From NCBI GenBank assembly GCA_009691845.1, contig SIAJ01000022.1, forward strand, positions 1 through 63,040: a stretch of 63,040 bases of DNA, written 5' to 3'. The notes beneath the pieces are model-generated. The model was not told the DNA's origin, searched no databases, and saw nothing but the letters and a program-made list of their open reading frames with translations. The translations under genes were made by a program, and so were the position numbers. Source of the DNA: Gemmataceae bacterium. GTDB lineage: Bacteria; Planctomycetota; Planctomycetia; Gemmatales; Gemmataceae. Positions 52,433 to 62,200 of the stretch are shown here, piece by piece (position 1 is the first letter of the stretch; each line of letters begins with the position of its first letter).

Positions 52433-54173
52433 CTAGGGCGACCGATCCGTTCCCGATTGCCCATGCGGAGGTTTTTCTCTCCCCACTAACACCAGTTCGC
52501 CTGCTTTCATGAATCGCGGCGCACGGCGTAACTCAATAACCCCGATCGGTAGATGTTCTTGAACGTGAGGCAGAAGATCGCCAGTGGTGAGCAAGAATCC
52601 ATCGTAAGGATGATCGTGGAAGAACGCCTTGAGTTGATCGGGATGCGAGAAGGATTCGATCGGCTGATCGCAATAGAAGAGCAGGCTTTCCTCGAAATGC
52701 CCGACCGTTGTCAGGATCGGCTTGGTTTCTGGGGACAGTTCGTTCAACCACGCCGCCACTCGTGGGCTGTTCTGCCGACGATCAACGCGAGGGGCTGCCC
52801 ATGCGAACAGAGAGAGTCCGAGCAATAGTGCAGTGGCGAGTAGCGTGCTCGCGGCCACGGATCGTCGCCCCGTCTCCGTCGCCCACAGGCCGATGATTCC
52901 ACCTATCAGTGGGATAAGGCCGACCAGGCCGAGAATCTCTTCGCCTGGCATCAACCGGTTCGCGGCCAGCGGCATTGCGATCATCATGGTCACGCCCAGC
53001 ACGATTGCCAAGCTCCAAGACACGCGGAGTCGAATCGCACGGCTGGCCTCGTGACTGCCAATCGGCAAGGAAGGCTCCATACATCAGGGCGATGGCCGGG
53101 TACGCGGGTAACACGTAGTGCGGAAGTTTCGTGCCGGCCAATGTGAACGCACCCACCCAGACGGTGGTCCAGGCGATCAGCAGGAGGAATGCCGGTCGTT
53201 CGGGCTGTCCCCATTTTAAACTCTTGATGCCACGTCTAACACTGGAAGAGACCAGCAAACTCCAGGGAAACGTGCCGGCCAGGATGGCGACGATGTAGTA
53301 GAGGGGGCCACCATTATGGTTCTCAAAGGAACTCGTGGCACGATTAAGATTGTGGACGATGAAGAAACCACGCAACCACTCGCCGTCGGTCGCGATGCCG
53401 ACCGCGAGGTACCACGGCAGGGCGATTGCCGAGACGACCAGCAAACCCGTGATTGGCCGCATCGACCAGAGAGATTTCAGAAACGCAGCGGGGCGGCAGG
53501 CCAATCCAATCCAACGCATGAATCGAATTGTCCAGTGCCTAGAAACGGTCGATCGCAGTGCAATCGTGGCATCGGCCCGTTGAAACAGGAGGAATAAGCC
53601 GATGACGGCCATCGGGAGAACGATACCCACCGGCCCCTTCGCGAGTGCGGCCATGCCCGTCGATGCGTAGGCGAGAATCCAGGCCTTCCAGGTCAGGGTC
53701 GCCTGGCCCGCTTTCATCGCGGCAATCAAAAGAACGATGGGCAACGTGCAAAAGAACAGCAATTCCGGGTCGGCAACGGCGGCACGCGATACCAGTACAA
53801 ATTGCAGCGAGGTCGCGAGGCAGGCCGCACTCCAAAAACCTGCCCGGGGCCAGAACAGCATGCGTCCACCGTGGTAGACCAAGAGGATCGTGCCGATCCC
53901 AAAGACTGCCGAGAAAAAACGAAGTGCGAACTCCGTGGGCCCGAAGAGTTTCATGCTGCCAGCCATGAGCCAATACATCAAGATCGGCTTATGCAGAGAG
54001 ATTTCGCCGTTGAAGTGCGGCACGATATAGTCGCCGCTCTGGACCATCTCGCGGGCCGTGCGGCCGAAATGGGCCTCGTCCTCGTCCCAGAGGTGTGTGC
54101 CTCCCAGGTTCGTGAAGTACGCGAGCGAACAGAGCAATACGAGAATGATCTGGTGGCGTCCTTGCACACCCAT
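52433..54173 (-). pseudogene. ArnT-like glycosyltransferase, frameshifted
   Basis: An ArnT/PMT-type membrane glycosyltransferase (dolichol-mannose-like family) in two frames. From 54173 it reads MGVQGRHQIILVLLCSLAYF, LWDEDEAHFGRTAREM (the loop with key acidic residues) and about ten helices up to LPHYVLPAYPAIALMYGAFL. After the QS codons the frame shifts near 53045-53055, and the sequence resumes in the other frame as EASRAIRLRVSWSLAIVLG through helices and a C-terminal domain ending at 52433. The pattern fits one extra base, or two lost. It would add a sugar to lipid A or another exported molecule. It is either a true pseudogene or a sequencing error. Confidence 0.82.
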
Positions 54174-54264
54174 GAGACGGGACCCCTGGAAAACCGCAGT
54201 TTACCCTCGCTCGGCTTGGGAACGCTACCCCAAGCGTCACGCCCTCGTACGATAAATATTGGCC

Positions 54265-54346
54265 GGCCCGGTGGTGTAATTGGCAGCCACGCAGGTCTTA
54301 GGAGCCTGTGCCGCAAGGCGTGTCGGTTCAAGTCCGACCCGGGCCA
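54265..54346 (+). tRNA. tRNA-Leu (anticodon TAG)
   Basis: An 82-base cloverleaf with acceptor stem GGCCCGG/CCGGGCC and discriminator A. The D-loop TAATTGGCA and anticodon loop CTTAGGA (anticodon TAG, reading CUA and near codons) are clear. A long variable arm, GTGCCGCAAGGCGT, and the T arm GTCGG-TTCAAGT-CCGAC follow. The long variable arm is typical of leucine tRNAs. CCA is not encoded. It sits between the divergently placed glycosyltransferase and GNAT genes. Confidence 0.95.
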
Positions 54347-54352
54347 CTTTTA

Positions 54353-54808
54353 TCAAGTCAGCATAATCTCTTGAACGAGATAGTCGGCATTGCGCATGCC
54401 CAATTGCTCATAGGTTCTCTGCGCCCGCGTATTGTCGCGCTCGACGTACAGGCGCAAGCCGACGACGTTCTGTTCACTTTTCGCAAGCTGAATGGTGGCT
54501 TCGTACAAGCTTCGGAAGACCCCCGATCGCCGTTGATCCTCGCGAACGTACACGCTCTGGATCCACCAGAACCAGCCATCGCGCCAATCGCTCCACTCGA
54601 ACGTGATCATTAATTGCCCGACGACTTCGCCGGCCGATTCGGCAACCAGGTAAAAGCCCTTGGCGGAATCGCCGAACACCCTGGAGACTCCGCGTCCGAC
54701 GACATCGGGATCGAGACGCTTGTGCTCGGTTTCCCAGGCCATGCGGGAGTTGAAGTCCGCGATGCTGGCTGCATCCCGTTCGGTCGCGCGACGAATGTTC
54801 AGGCTCAT
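54353..54808 (-). CDS. GNAT-family N-acetyltransferase
   Basis: A 151-residue acetyltransferase of the GCN5-related family. The ATG at 54808 (MSLNIRRATERDAASI) begins just before the first strand of the fold and is preferred over the in-frame start at 54847. The acetyl-CoA loop is in VYVREDQRRSGVFRSLYE near 97, followed by the LRLYVERDNTRAQRTYEQLGM helix at about 120. Substrate unknown, possibly a small amine or protein N-terminus. Its 3' end lies only 6 bases from the tRNA. Confidence 0.85.
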   Translation of the reverse strand: MSLNIRRATERDAASIADFNSRMAWETEHKRLDPDVVGRGVSRVFGDSAKGFYLVAESAGEVVGQLMITFEWSDWRDGWFWWIQSVYVREDQRRSGVFRSLYEATIQLAKSEQNVVGLRLYVERDNTRAQRTYEQLGMRNADYLVQEIMLT

Positions 54809-54848
54809 GAAAATTGCTCGTATTCGTTCAGTCCATACGCTACACACA

Positions 54849-55361
54849 ATGCCACTCAGCGATTACATCCGCGATATTCCGGACTTTCCGAAGCCGGGCA
54901 TCCTGTTCAAGGACATCACGCCACTTCTGGGCGATCCAGAGGCGTTCGCGGAATCCATTCGTTTGCTGAGCGATCAATTTCGGGGCCAGCCGATCGATGC
55001 AATCGCGGCCCCGGAAGCTCGTGGCTTTGTGTTCGCCGCACCGCTGGCACTCAGTCTGAAATTGCCATTGGTCCCGCTTCGCAAGCCGGGCAAACTGCCC
55101 TATCGAACCCATAGCTTGAAATACGAACTGGAGTATGGAAGTGCCGAATTGCACATTCACATTGATGGTGTGAAGCCTGGTGCTCGCGTGCTTCTGGTGG
55201 ATGATTTGCTGGCGACCGGTGGCACCATGCAGGCAGGTTGTGCGCTGATCGAGAAGGCCGGCGGGCAAGTGGCCGGATGCGCGTTCCTCGTCGAGTTAGC
55301 ACTCCTGGAAGGGCGAAAGCGATTGGCGGGACATCACGTGTTCAGCCTGATTACCTACTGA
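54849..55361 (+). CDS. apt: Adenine phosphoribosyltransferase
   Basis: A 170-residue purine salvage enzyme that joins adenine to PRPP to make AMP in the cytoplasm. The ATG at 54849 gives the usual start (MPLSDYIRDIPDFPKPGILF). The PRPP-binding loop is VLLVDDLLATGGTM near residue 115. The EARGF stretch near 58 is also conserved. It is divergent from the GNAT gene, whose start lies 40 bases away. Confidence 0.92.
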   Translation: MPLSDYIRDIPDFPKPGILFKDITPLLGDPEAFAESIRLLSDQFRGQPIDAIAAPEARGFVFAAPLALSLKLPLVPLRKPGKLPYRTHSLKYELEYGSAELHIHIDGVKPGARVLLVDDLLATGGTMQAGCALIEKAGGQVAGCAFLVELALLEGRKRLAGHHVFSLITY

Positions 55362-55398
55362 CCTCGAACGATTACCTTCAACTCAACCGAGCAGGACC

Positions 55399-55920
55399 AT
55401 GAATGATTACGACGACAACAACTCAGAGGAACCACGAGGCCAAGAACAATGGTTCGAGGAAGCTGCGAGGCGCGTGAAGTTTCCCGGGTTGTTACTGCAA
55501 CTCTTTGGTGTGTTGACAGTCATGCTCGCTGTGACGGGTGCAACTATCTGCATCATCAGTCCGGAGGGAGTGGTGAATTGGTATTGGGATTGGGCTGAGG
55601 ACATGCAAAAGAACCAGCCCGTCGAACAGCAGCAGAAGATGCCGCCACGTGAAGACGCAATCAAGTCGCTGAAGATTGAAGGGCCAATATACGGAATTAT
55701 CGGGTCGATCATGGGGGTGTTATCTTTCGTCGGCGGCAGCAAAATGAAGGCGCTCAGTGGCTATCCATGGGCGATGGTCGGTTCGATTGTGTCGCTCTTG
55801 CCAGGATGTTGTTGTTGCTGCATCGGCACGTTCCCCGGCATCTGGTCGTTGGCCGTCTTGCTGAATTCGGACGTGAAGCTGGCCTTTGCCAGAGCGGCGG
55901 CACGGGGAATTTCGGAGTAA
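55399..55920 (+). CDS. Small membrane protein with a poly-Cys motif
   Basis: A 173-residue protein with an acidic soluble N-terminus to about 28, followed by four hydrophobic segments (about 30-52, 97-112, 120-133 and 134-153). The end of the last two carries CCCCC in [17 protein letters not shown], a recurring trait of planctomycete membrane proteins of unknown role. No family is recognised. It lies 37 bases downstream of apt on the same strand and precedes hisI by 44 bases, so it may share their transcript. Confidence 0.7.
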   Translation: MNDYDDNNSEEPRGQEQWFEEAARRVKFPGLLLQLFGVLTVMLAVTGATICIISPEGVVNWYWDWAEDMQKNQPVEQQQKMPPREDAIKSLKIEGPIYGIIGSIMGVLSFVGGSKMKALSGYPWAMVGSIVSLLPGCCCCCIGTFPGIWSLAVLLNSDVKLAFARAAARGISE

Positions 55921-55964
55921 GACGTGTCGCCCTCGCCACTCGTCCGCGGAGGATCAGGACTAGA

Positions 55965-56339
55965 ATGCTCGACTTTAACAAGACCAATGGCCTCATCCCC
56001 GCCATCGCTCAGGATGCGGACACGGGCCAGGTGCTGATGCTCGCGTGGATGAACGCGGAGGCCTTTGCCGAAACGGTTCGCACGGGACGGGCCTGCTACT
56101 TCAGCCGCAGCCGCAATCGGCTTTGGCGCAAGGGGGAAGAGAGCGGGCACGTCCAGGAAGTGCGCGGCATCTTCATCGACTGCGACGCGGACACCGTGCT
56201 TCTCAAGGTCAAGCAACTCGGCGGGGCCGCCTGCCACGAAGGCTTTGCGTCCTGCTTCTTTCGAGAAGTAAAGGGCGACGAACTCGAGGTGATTGCCGAG
56301 CGGGTGTTCGACCCGAAGGCGGTATACGGGACGAAATAG
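55965..56339 (+). CDS. hisI: Phosphoribosyl-AMP cyclohydrolase
   Basis: A 124-residue enzyme of histidine biosynthesis that opens the purine ring of phosphoribosyl-AMP. The ATG at 55965 ([14 protein letters not shown]) is used. The fold's [11 protein letters not shown] and [17 protein letters not shown] regions and the metal ligands in DCDADTVL and [13 protein letters not shown] are clear. It is the HisI domain only, without HisE. The last codons enter a palindromic repeat. Other his genes are not in the window. Confidence 0.93.
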   Translation: MLDFNKTNGLIPAIAQDADTGQVLMLAWMNAEAFAETVRTGRACYFSRSRNRLWRKGEESGHVQEVRGIFIDCDADTVLLKVKQLGGAACHEGFASCFFREVKGDELEVIAERVFDPKAVYGTK

Positions 56340-56397
56340 TAGTAGGCACACTCCGTGTGCCGTTCAGCGACGGCACACGGAGTGTGCCTACTACTAT
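56336..56397. repeat. Perfect 28-bp palindrome overlapping hisI stop
   Basis: Perfect 28-base arms (56336-56363 and 56370-56397) around a 6-base loop, containing GTAGGCACACTCCGTGTGCC. The left arm includes the hisI stop codon and the right arm ends 4 bases from leuC's stop. It is a member of the GGCACAC family, may terminate both genes, and shares its loop with the repeat at 36784. Confidence 0.7.
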
Positions 56398-56400
56398 CTC

Positions 56401-57705
56401 TCACGCCATCACTTCACGCGGATCGGTAATCACGCCCGAGAGTGCACTCGCCGCAACGGTCAGCGGGCTGGCCAAGTACACCTGGGCTTCCTTGTGCCCC
56501 ATCCGGCCCGGGAAATTGCGGTTGGTTGTGCTGATGCAACTGATGGGCGTGTTCAGGCGCCCAAACGTATCCGATGGCCCACCCAGGCACGCGGCACAAC
56601 TTGCCTCGCCCATCTTCGCACCAGCAGAGATGAAGATTTCCTCGAGCGTCTGGTTGCCGATCTTCTCGGTCTTTAGACCCTGAGCCACTTCGGTCGTGGC
56701 CGGGACAACGAACGTGTCGATCTTCACGGCCTTGCCACGCATGATCCCAGCGGCTGCGCGGAAGTCGGTCATCTTCCCACCCGTACACGAACCGATGTAG
56801 GCTCGGTCGAGTTTCGTGCCTTTTACTTCCGAAACGTTGGCCTTGTTATCCGGGCTGTGCGGCTTGGCGATCACCGGTTCCATCTTGGTGACATCGAAAA
56901 CCTTCTCGTAGATGAACGACGCACCCGCATCGGACTTCAGGACCGAGTACGGCTTGTTGCCGGTCTTCTTGGCGCGTGCGTCCACGTAGTCGAGCGTGAC
57001 TTGATCGGGAGCGATGCAGCCATTCTTGGCACCGGCCTCGATGGCCATGTTGCACATGGTCATGCGTTCTTCGATGTTCAGGGCATAAATGCCATCGCCA
57101 TCGAATTCCATGGCGCGATACGTGGCCCCATCGACGCCGATCTCGCCAATCACGGCAAGGATCAAATCCTTCGCCATCAGGTAGGGTGGAAGATTGCCGT
57201 GAAACACGAACCGCATGGTCGGCGGGACTTTCAGCCAGAGCTTGCCGGTGCCCATGACGAAGCCGGCATCCGTATTGCCAATGCCCGTGGCAAACTCGCC
57301 GAACGCACCGGCCGTGCAGGTGTGACTATCGGTGCCTAAGAGCACTTCGCCGGGCCGCGTGTGGCCTTCTTCGGGCAGGGCAATGTGGCAGACGCCCTTG
57401 TAGCGATCGGTGCCCACGTCGTAGTGGTACGGCAATTTCTGTTCGGCCGCGAACGTGCGCAGAACCTCGACGTTGCGATTGGCCATCGCGTCGTGCGTGA
57501 AGATGTAGTGATCGGGGATGACCACGACCTTCTCGCGATCCCAGACCTTCGCGTCCTGACCGAAGTGCTTCTTGAACACGCCGATGGTGCCCGGCCCGCA
57601 GACGTCGTGAGTCATCAGCACATCGACGTTGACCCAAACGTTGTCGTTGGGGTTCACAAGATCGCGCCCAGAGGCTCGGGCGAGGATTTTTTCGGTTAAA
57701 GTCAT
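56401..57705 (-). CDS. leuC: 3-isopropylmalate dehydratase large subunit (LeuC2 type)
   Basis: A 434-residue aconitase-family subunit. Start at ATG 57705 (MTLTEKILARASG) is favoured over 57714. The three cluster Cys fall in LLGTDSHTCTAGAFGEFATG near 135 and in EASCAACLGGPSD near 370 (two), with GSCTGGKMTDF near 308. The moderate length and form suit the LeuC2/HacA subgroup, which may act on isopropylmalate or homocitrate. The small subunit is not adjacent. It catalyses an isomerisation in leucine (or lysine) biosynthesis. Confidence 0.88.
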   Translation of the reverse strand: MTLTEKILARASGRDLVNPNDNVWVNVDVLMTHDVCGPGTIGVFKKHFGQDAKVWDREKVVVIPDHYIFTHDAMANRNVEVLRTFAAEQKLPYHYDVGTDRYKGVCHIALPEEGHTRPGEVLLGTDSHTCTAGAFGEFATGIGNTDAGFVMGTGKLWLKVPPTMRFVFHGNLPPYLMAKDLILAVIGEIGVDGATYRAMEFDGDGIYALNIEERMTMCNMAIEAGAKNGCIAPDQVTLDYVDARAKKTGNKPYSVLKSDAGASFIYEKVFDVTKMEPVIAKPHSPDNKANVSEVKGTKLDRAYIGSCTGGKMTDFRAAAGIMRGKAVKIDTFVVPATTEVAQGLKTEKIGNQTLEEIFISAGAKMGEASCAACLGGPSDTFGRLNTPISCISTTNRNFPGRMGHKEAQVYLASPLTVAASALSGVITDPREVMA

Positions 57706-57790
57706 GGCGGCCATGAAGCGAATTCTCTTTACGGTGAGGTCGAAGTCTACACGGGGTATTCTAAGGCGCAGGTAAGCGACAAGCGACAGC

Positions 57791-57825
57791 GTTTAGCGTT
57801 CGAGCCAACGGTTCGAACGCTAAAC
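57791..57825. terminator. Hairpin after proB
   Basis: Sixteen-base arms GTTTAGCGTTCGAGCC and the complementary GGTTCGAACGCTAAAC, one mismatch, three-base loop. It lies between the proB stop and the leuC start on the same strand, so it may end proB transcription. Confidence 0.6.
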
Positions 57826-57844
57826 AAATGCGAAACCTCCAAAA

Positions 57845-58981
57845 TTAGCCGATAACGGCCAAATTATCGCGGTGAACCAATTCCACGTAGGGCACCTTGC
57901 CCACAACACGCAAGATTTGCTCGGTGGCCAAGCCACGAATCCGTTCGGCATCTGCACTGGAATAGTTCGTCAGGCCGCGAGCGAACTCGACTCCTTCTCG
58001 ATTGCAGATCGAAACAACCTCGCCTTTGCCGAAGGTGCCTGTAATCTCGACGACACCAACTGGCAGCAAACTGCGGCCGCTTGATTCCACCGCTCGATGG
58101 GCCCCCTCGTCGAGCCGCAGTGCTCCTCGCGGCCGGGCCGTGAAGGCCAGCCAGCGCCGTCGTGCAGAAAGTGCCTCGCCGTGCGGCAGGAAGAGCGTAC
58201 CGACTGTTTGTCCGCCAAAGACCGCGTCGAGGATTCCGTCCGTCGAGCCGTTGGCCATGATCACGGCACTGCCGGCCGCAGTCGCGATTCGGGCGGCTCG
58301 CAGTTTGCTTCTCATGCCGCCGGTGCCGAGTTCGCTGGTTGTTGCCGCAGCCAGTTCGGTCACGCTCTTATCGATGTGTGGAACCGTTTCGACGAGCTTG
58401 GCATTCGCATCCTGTCTTGGGTCGCCGGTATGGAGTCCGTCCACGTTCGTGAGCAAGATCAACAGCGGTGCCTGCAACAAATTTGCCACCATCGCGGCCA
58501 GGTGATCGTTGTCGCCGAATTTGATCTCGGCCACGGAGACGGTGTCGTTCTCGTTGATGATCGGCAGGCAGTTGTATTCGAACAGGGTCAGAATCGTGTG
58601 CCGGGCGTTCAGGTAACGGACGCGGTTGTCGAAGTCGCTGGCCGTCAGCAGAATCTGGGCCGCGTGAATCCCGTGCGGGCTCAAACTTTCCTGATACGCC
58701 TGCATCAGGGCACACTGACCAACGGCCGCACACGCTTGCAAGTGCGGCAAATCGGTCGGGCGTTTGCCGAGCCCCATCCGTCCGACGCCGGCCCCGATTG
58801 CTCCGGAGCTCACCAGCACGACTCGGCGACCGCCGGACCGGGAGCGTACGAGTTGCTCCGTCAGTGACTGAATTCGTGCGCGATCCAGGGTGCCGGTCGA
58901 ATCGGCCAGGACATTGGTCCCGACCTTGATTACAACCGTCTCCGCACGAGCGACGACATCGGTTCGAGAAAATTCAGCCAT
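57845..58981 (-). CDS. proB: Glutamate 5-kinase
   Basis: A 378-residue enzyme that phosphorylates glutamate for proline synthesis. ATG 58981 (MAEFSRTDVVARAETVVIKV) is chosen; the longer frame back to 59194 crosses a repeat. The kinase core has VVLVSSGAIGAGVGRMGL near 52 and IINENDTVSVAEIKFGDND near 139, with GTGGMRSKLRAA near 215. A PUA domain follows from about 285. It has the normal family length of about 370. proA is not in the window. Confidence 0.93.
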   Translation of the reverse strand: MAEFSRTDVVARAETVVIKVGTNVLADSTGTLDRARIQSLTEQLVRSRSGGRRVVLVSSGAIGAGVGRMGLGKRPTDLPHLQACAAVGQCALMQAYQESLSPHGIHAAQILLTASDFDNRVRYLNARHTILTLFEYNCLPIINENDTVSVAEIKFGDNDHLAAMVANLLQAPLLILLTNVDGLHTGDPRQDANAKLVETVPHIDKSVTELAAATTSELGTGGMRSKLRAARIATAAGSAVIMANGSTDGILDAVFGGQTVGTLFLPHGEALSARRRWLAFTARPRGALRLDEGAHRAVESSGRSLLPVGVVEITGTFGKGEVVSICNREGVEFARGLTNYSSADAERIRGLATEQILRVVGKVPYVELVHRDNLAVIG

Positions 58982-59084
58982 GCGGTTATGAAACGAGGGA
59001 TGAGGGAATCTGACAAGTGAAAGGGCATAAGTCCTCCACTCGATGGCCGTTTCATAAATGAGTGCGCAGTCAGGCCGGTGGCTG

Positions 59085-59132
59085 GGGAGGGCGAGGCTCC
59101 TGCCGAGCCGTAAGGGGGAGCCTCGCCCTCCC
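59085..59132. repeat. GGGAGGGCGAGGCTCC hairpin
   Basis: Perfect 16-base arms (59085-59100 and 59117-59132) around a 16-base loop, upstream of proB. It is another GC-rich dispersed-type palindrome. Confidence 0.6.
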
Positions 59133-59254
59133 GAGAACTGCCCAGAGACTTTCCCGTAGGCGGCACAAACAGAAGCTATGCACGAATGTGGCACGAGGCC
59201 GAAAAGAACACCTGTTCCTTCCGGCCTCGTTGACGATTCGATCGCAAGACTCGG

Positions 59255-62200
59255 TCAGTTCGCGACTTCCCAGAAATGGCGGGCATTGTCCTGGGTGGCC
59301 GCGGCGGCCAGTGTGGTGCTGTTCTTCCTGGCATCGGCGAACGAGAGCATATCCGCAGCCATCAATTCCCACCGTTTGAGGGAGAGGAAATCGAGATAAG
59401 CGGTCGTCTCCGCAGCGAGCGGAACACGATTCAACAACAACAGGTACGTATCGTTGATGAGCTTCGTCCGGTAGGCCGTGCCCCTCAGGATTGCGTACAC
59501 GGCGTTCTTTCTAGTGGTTTCCGTAGTGCCCTGGGCCGCGAGTGCTGAAATCTCCGGCGCCGTCGCCGCGATGCCAAGCCGCGTGTAGACGGATGTGGCC
59601 CAAACGAGGTTAGTCGGGCCCCCATTAGCGAGGTAGTACTCCGGCTTCGCGAAGCGGGCTGCCATCAAGCTTGGAATCTGGACTCCGGCCACGAAGGAGT
59701 TAATGGCCGACGTCATTTCCGACGTGGTCGGTACTCGACCGTGGATCAACTGATAGTAATCGTTGACCACCTCGGTCCGGTAAACCTTCGAATACACCAC
59801 GGACTGAACAAAGACCTGCCGCTGCGTATTGAACAGGTCGAGCACCTTCTGGGAGAAGGTGTCCTGCTCGGACGCCAACGCCGCGCGATACATACGGTCG
59901 CTGACGACCCCCGCCACCCACGCCCGGTTGCTGCGGAGTCCGGCGTCCGGTCCGCCTGCCTGGGTCTTGGTCTCGAAGTAGACCTTGGAAGAAAGAATCT
60001 TCCAGACGACCCACTCGCTGCCACCCAGATTACCCACGGCCGGGCTTACGGCGGTCGGGGCCTTTGCCATCAAGGCCCTGGCCGCACTCAACTCGGTTGC
60101 CGTTGGTGTGTAATTCGGCAGGTACTGTTCATAAGCAAGATTCACGAAATGGTGCCGGAAACTCGTCGTCAGGTAAGGACTCGCCGGCGTTGGGTCGTAT
60201 CTCACCGTCGTCCCGTTCACCAGGTTCTTGACGAGGGTCGCTCGGCCCGTCGGAGTCCCTGCCTGGATCAACTGCGCGTTCATTGTGCTGACCGCCAGCA
60301 TCGGCGGCGTGATGCCCAGGCCCTTAAACAAGTCCGCGTACACCTTGGTCAGGAACTGAAGCGGCGTCGTAGCCGGAACTGCTCCTGCTGTCCCGTCCGC
60401 TGCATCGAAGTATTCGGGCTTCGACATGATGCTGATGAGGACTTTTTCAGGAGTCATCGTGCCCGCATTCATGCCAGCAAGGTATGCGGTTTCGTCGGCC
60501 ACCGAGTTGAACGGAGCAGGCAGGAAATGCCCGATTTCACCCGCCGCGTCGCCGTTGTCGAAGAGACGTTTGATCAGATCCTTGCGAGCATCGTTCGCAT
60601 TGTGGCTGATCAGGAGTTCCTTGATCACCACGGTGAGGGCCGTCTGCCGCGCCGTCACCATGCTCTTGACCCTGCTGGAGGCGTACTCGGCAGCCGTCGG
60701 CACTCGGCCTACGAACTTCTCGTACACGTCCTTGACAAAGTCGGCCATGTCGCTGACGCCAACGACGAGCGAGAACTTGTATTGATCCTGCAAAAGTTCG
60801 CCGTTGATCGCATCGCCGTCCTGATTCATCGGGGTAATGCCGTTGCCAGCCCGGACATCCGGCCCGATCGTGATGGTGTAAGTCCCATCCGAAGTCAGCG
60901 GCTGGAAGTGAATGCGATACTTGTTGTGCGCGTTGAACTGGCCCTGGAGGAGGCTCAGGTAGGTAATATCCTCGACCAGGGTGGACGGGATAATTACGCC
61001 GGCTGGGCTCTTGATCACCACATCGGTCACATCGAAACTGGTGACCGACATGAACGTGTCGAACTCCACATCGATAAAGGTCGGTGCCGTGAATTGTGGC
61101 GTTATCGGCGACGCATCGATAATCCGCGGGCCCGACAGACCGACTGTCTGGCCGACCGCAATGGCCCACTGGCCGCGGCCCAGCGTGGTAGCGACGAGAA
61201 TATCCACGGAGCCGACCGACGCAGGCTTGCCCGTATTCGGGTCGAGGTTGCCGACCGCGAGATCGAGGTCCGTGACCTTGACGACGGGCAACCCGCCGCC
61301 GGGGCTGGTCGATCCGCCGGCGAGGTCCGGGTAGCGGCGCCACACCACCTGTTGCGTGAGATCCGGCTGAGTCACCCAGGTGCCACGGAAGACGCCACCG
61401 TCGCCGCCCGCATACAAGATTGGCCGCTGCGGATTGGTGTTCGCCTGGGCCGGACGCCAATCGACAGCGATGGTCAGTAATTCCGGCGTGTCCTGTTGAT
61501 TCACGATCACGGGCAACGACCATTCCGGATCGCCAAATGCGAGGTGCTGGATGGTCGGCAGATTCGTCGAGACATTAACCCAGGTTGCTCCGAATAGACT
61601 CCAGTCCGCCATGTAGTAGACGCCCGTCTCGGTTACGAGGTACGCCTCATGTGCGCCGGCAGCCGGGTTCGCGACCGTGCCACGAGTTGGATTCGGAATG
61701 ATCTTGAGGACCTCTTCGCCGGCGGGTAGACCGTTCGAGATGTTCGTCCACGTCCCTGCCGTACCACCACCGTTCGTGGTGACGAACACGCCGCCGTCCT
61801 CGGTGCCGACGTACATGTAGTCGTTCATCGCGGCATTTTCATCGAGCGGAGCACCAAACGCCAGGGCCCGCGTGTAAGCACCGTCTAGCTCCGCAGGCTC
61901 GGCCACCACGTCCCAGAAACCACCGGGGCTCGTCGCGTCCAGTATTCGATACAGTCGGCCCTCATTCGAGCCCATGATCACGGCGTTTGGATCCAGCGGG
62001 TTCACGGCAAGATTTCGGATCGTGTTGTCCCACTGGCCGGCACCCGTCTGGTCGTCGCTACCGGGTCGGAACAGACCGACGGTGCGGCTGAACGGCCTGC
62101 CACCCAACTGCGAAACCTGGAAGAAGTCCTGCAGGTCGTTGGTAATGCCGAGGGGGCTGTTCGGGTCCGGGTTCGCCTGCGAAATATCGTTAATGCGGCG

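Noticed and set aside
52249..52512. An 86-codon plus-strand frame with Cys pairs near its start
   Set aside because: It overlaps the 3' end of the glycosyltransferase frame, has no upstream ribosome site, and its later residues are a shadow of that gene.
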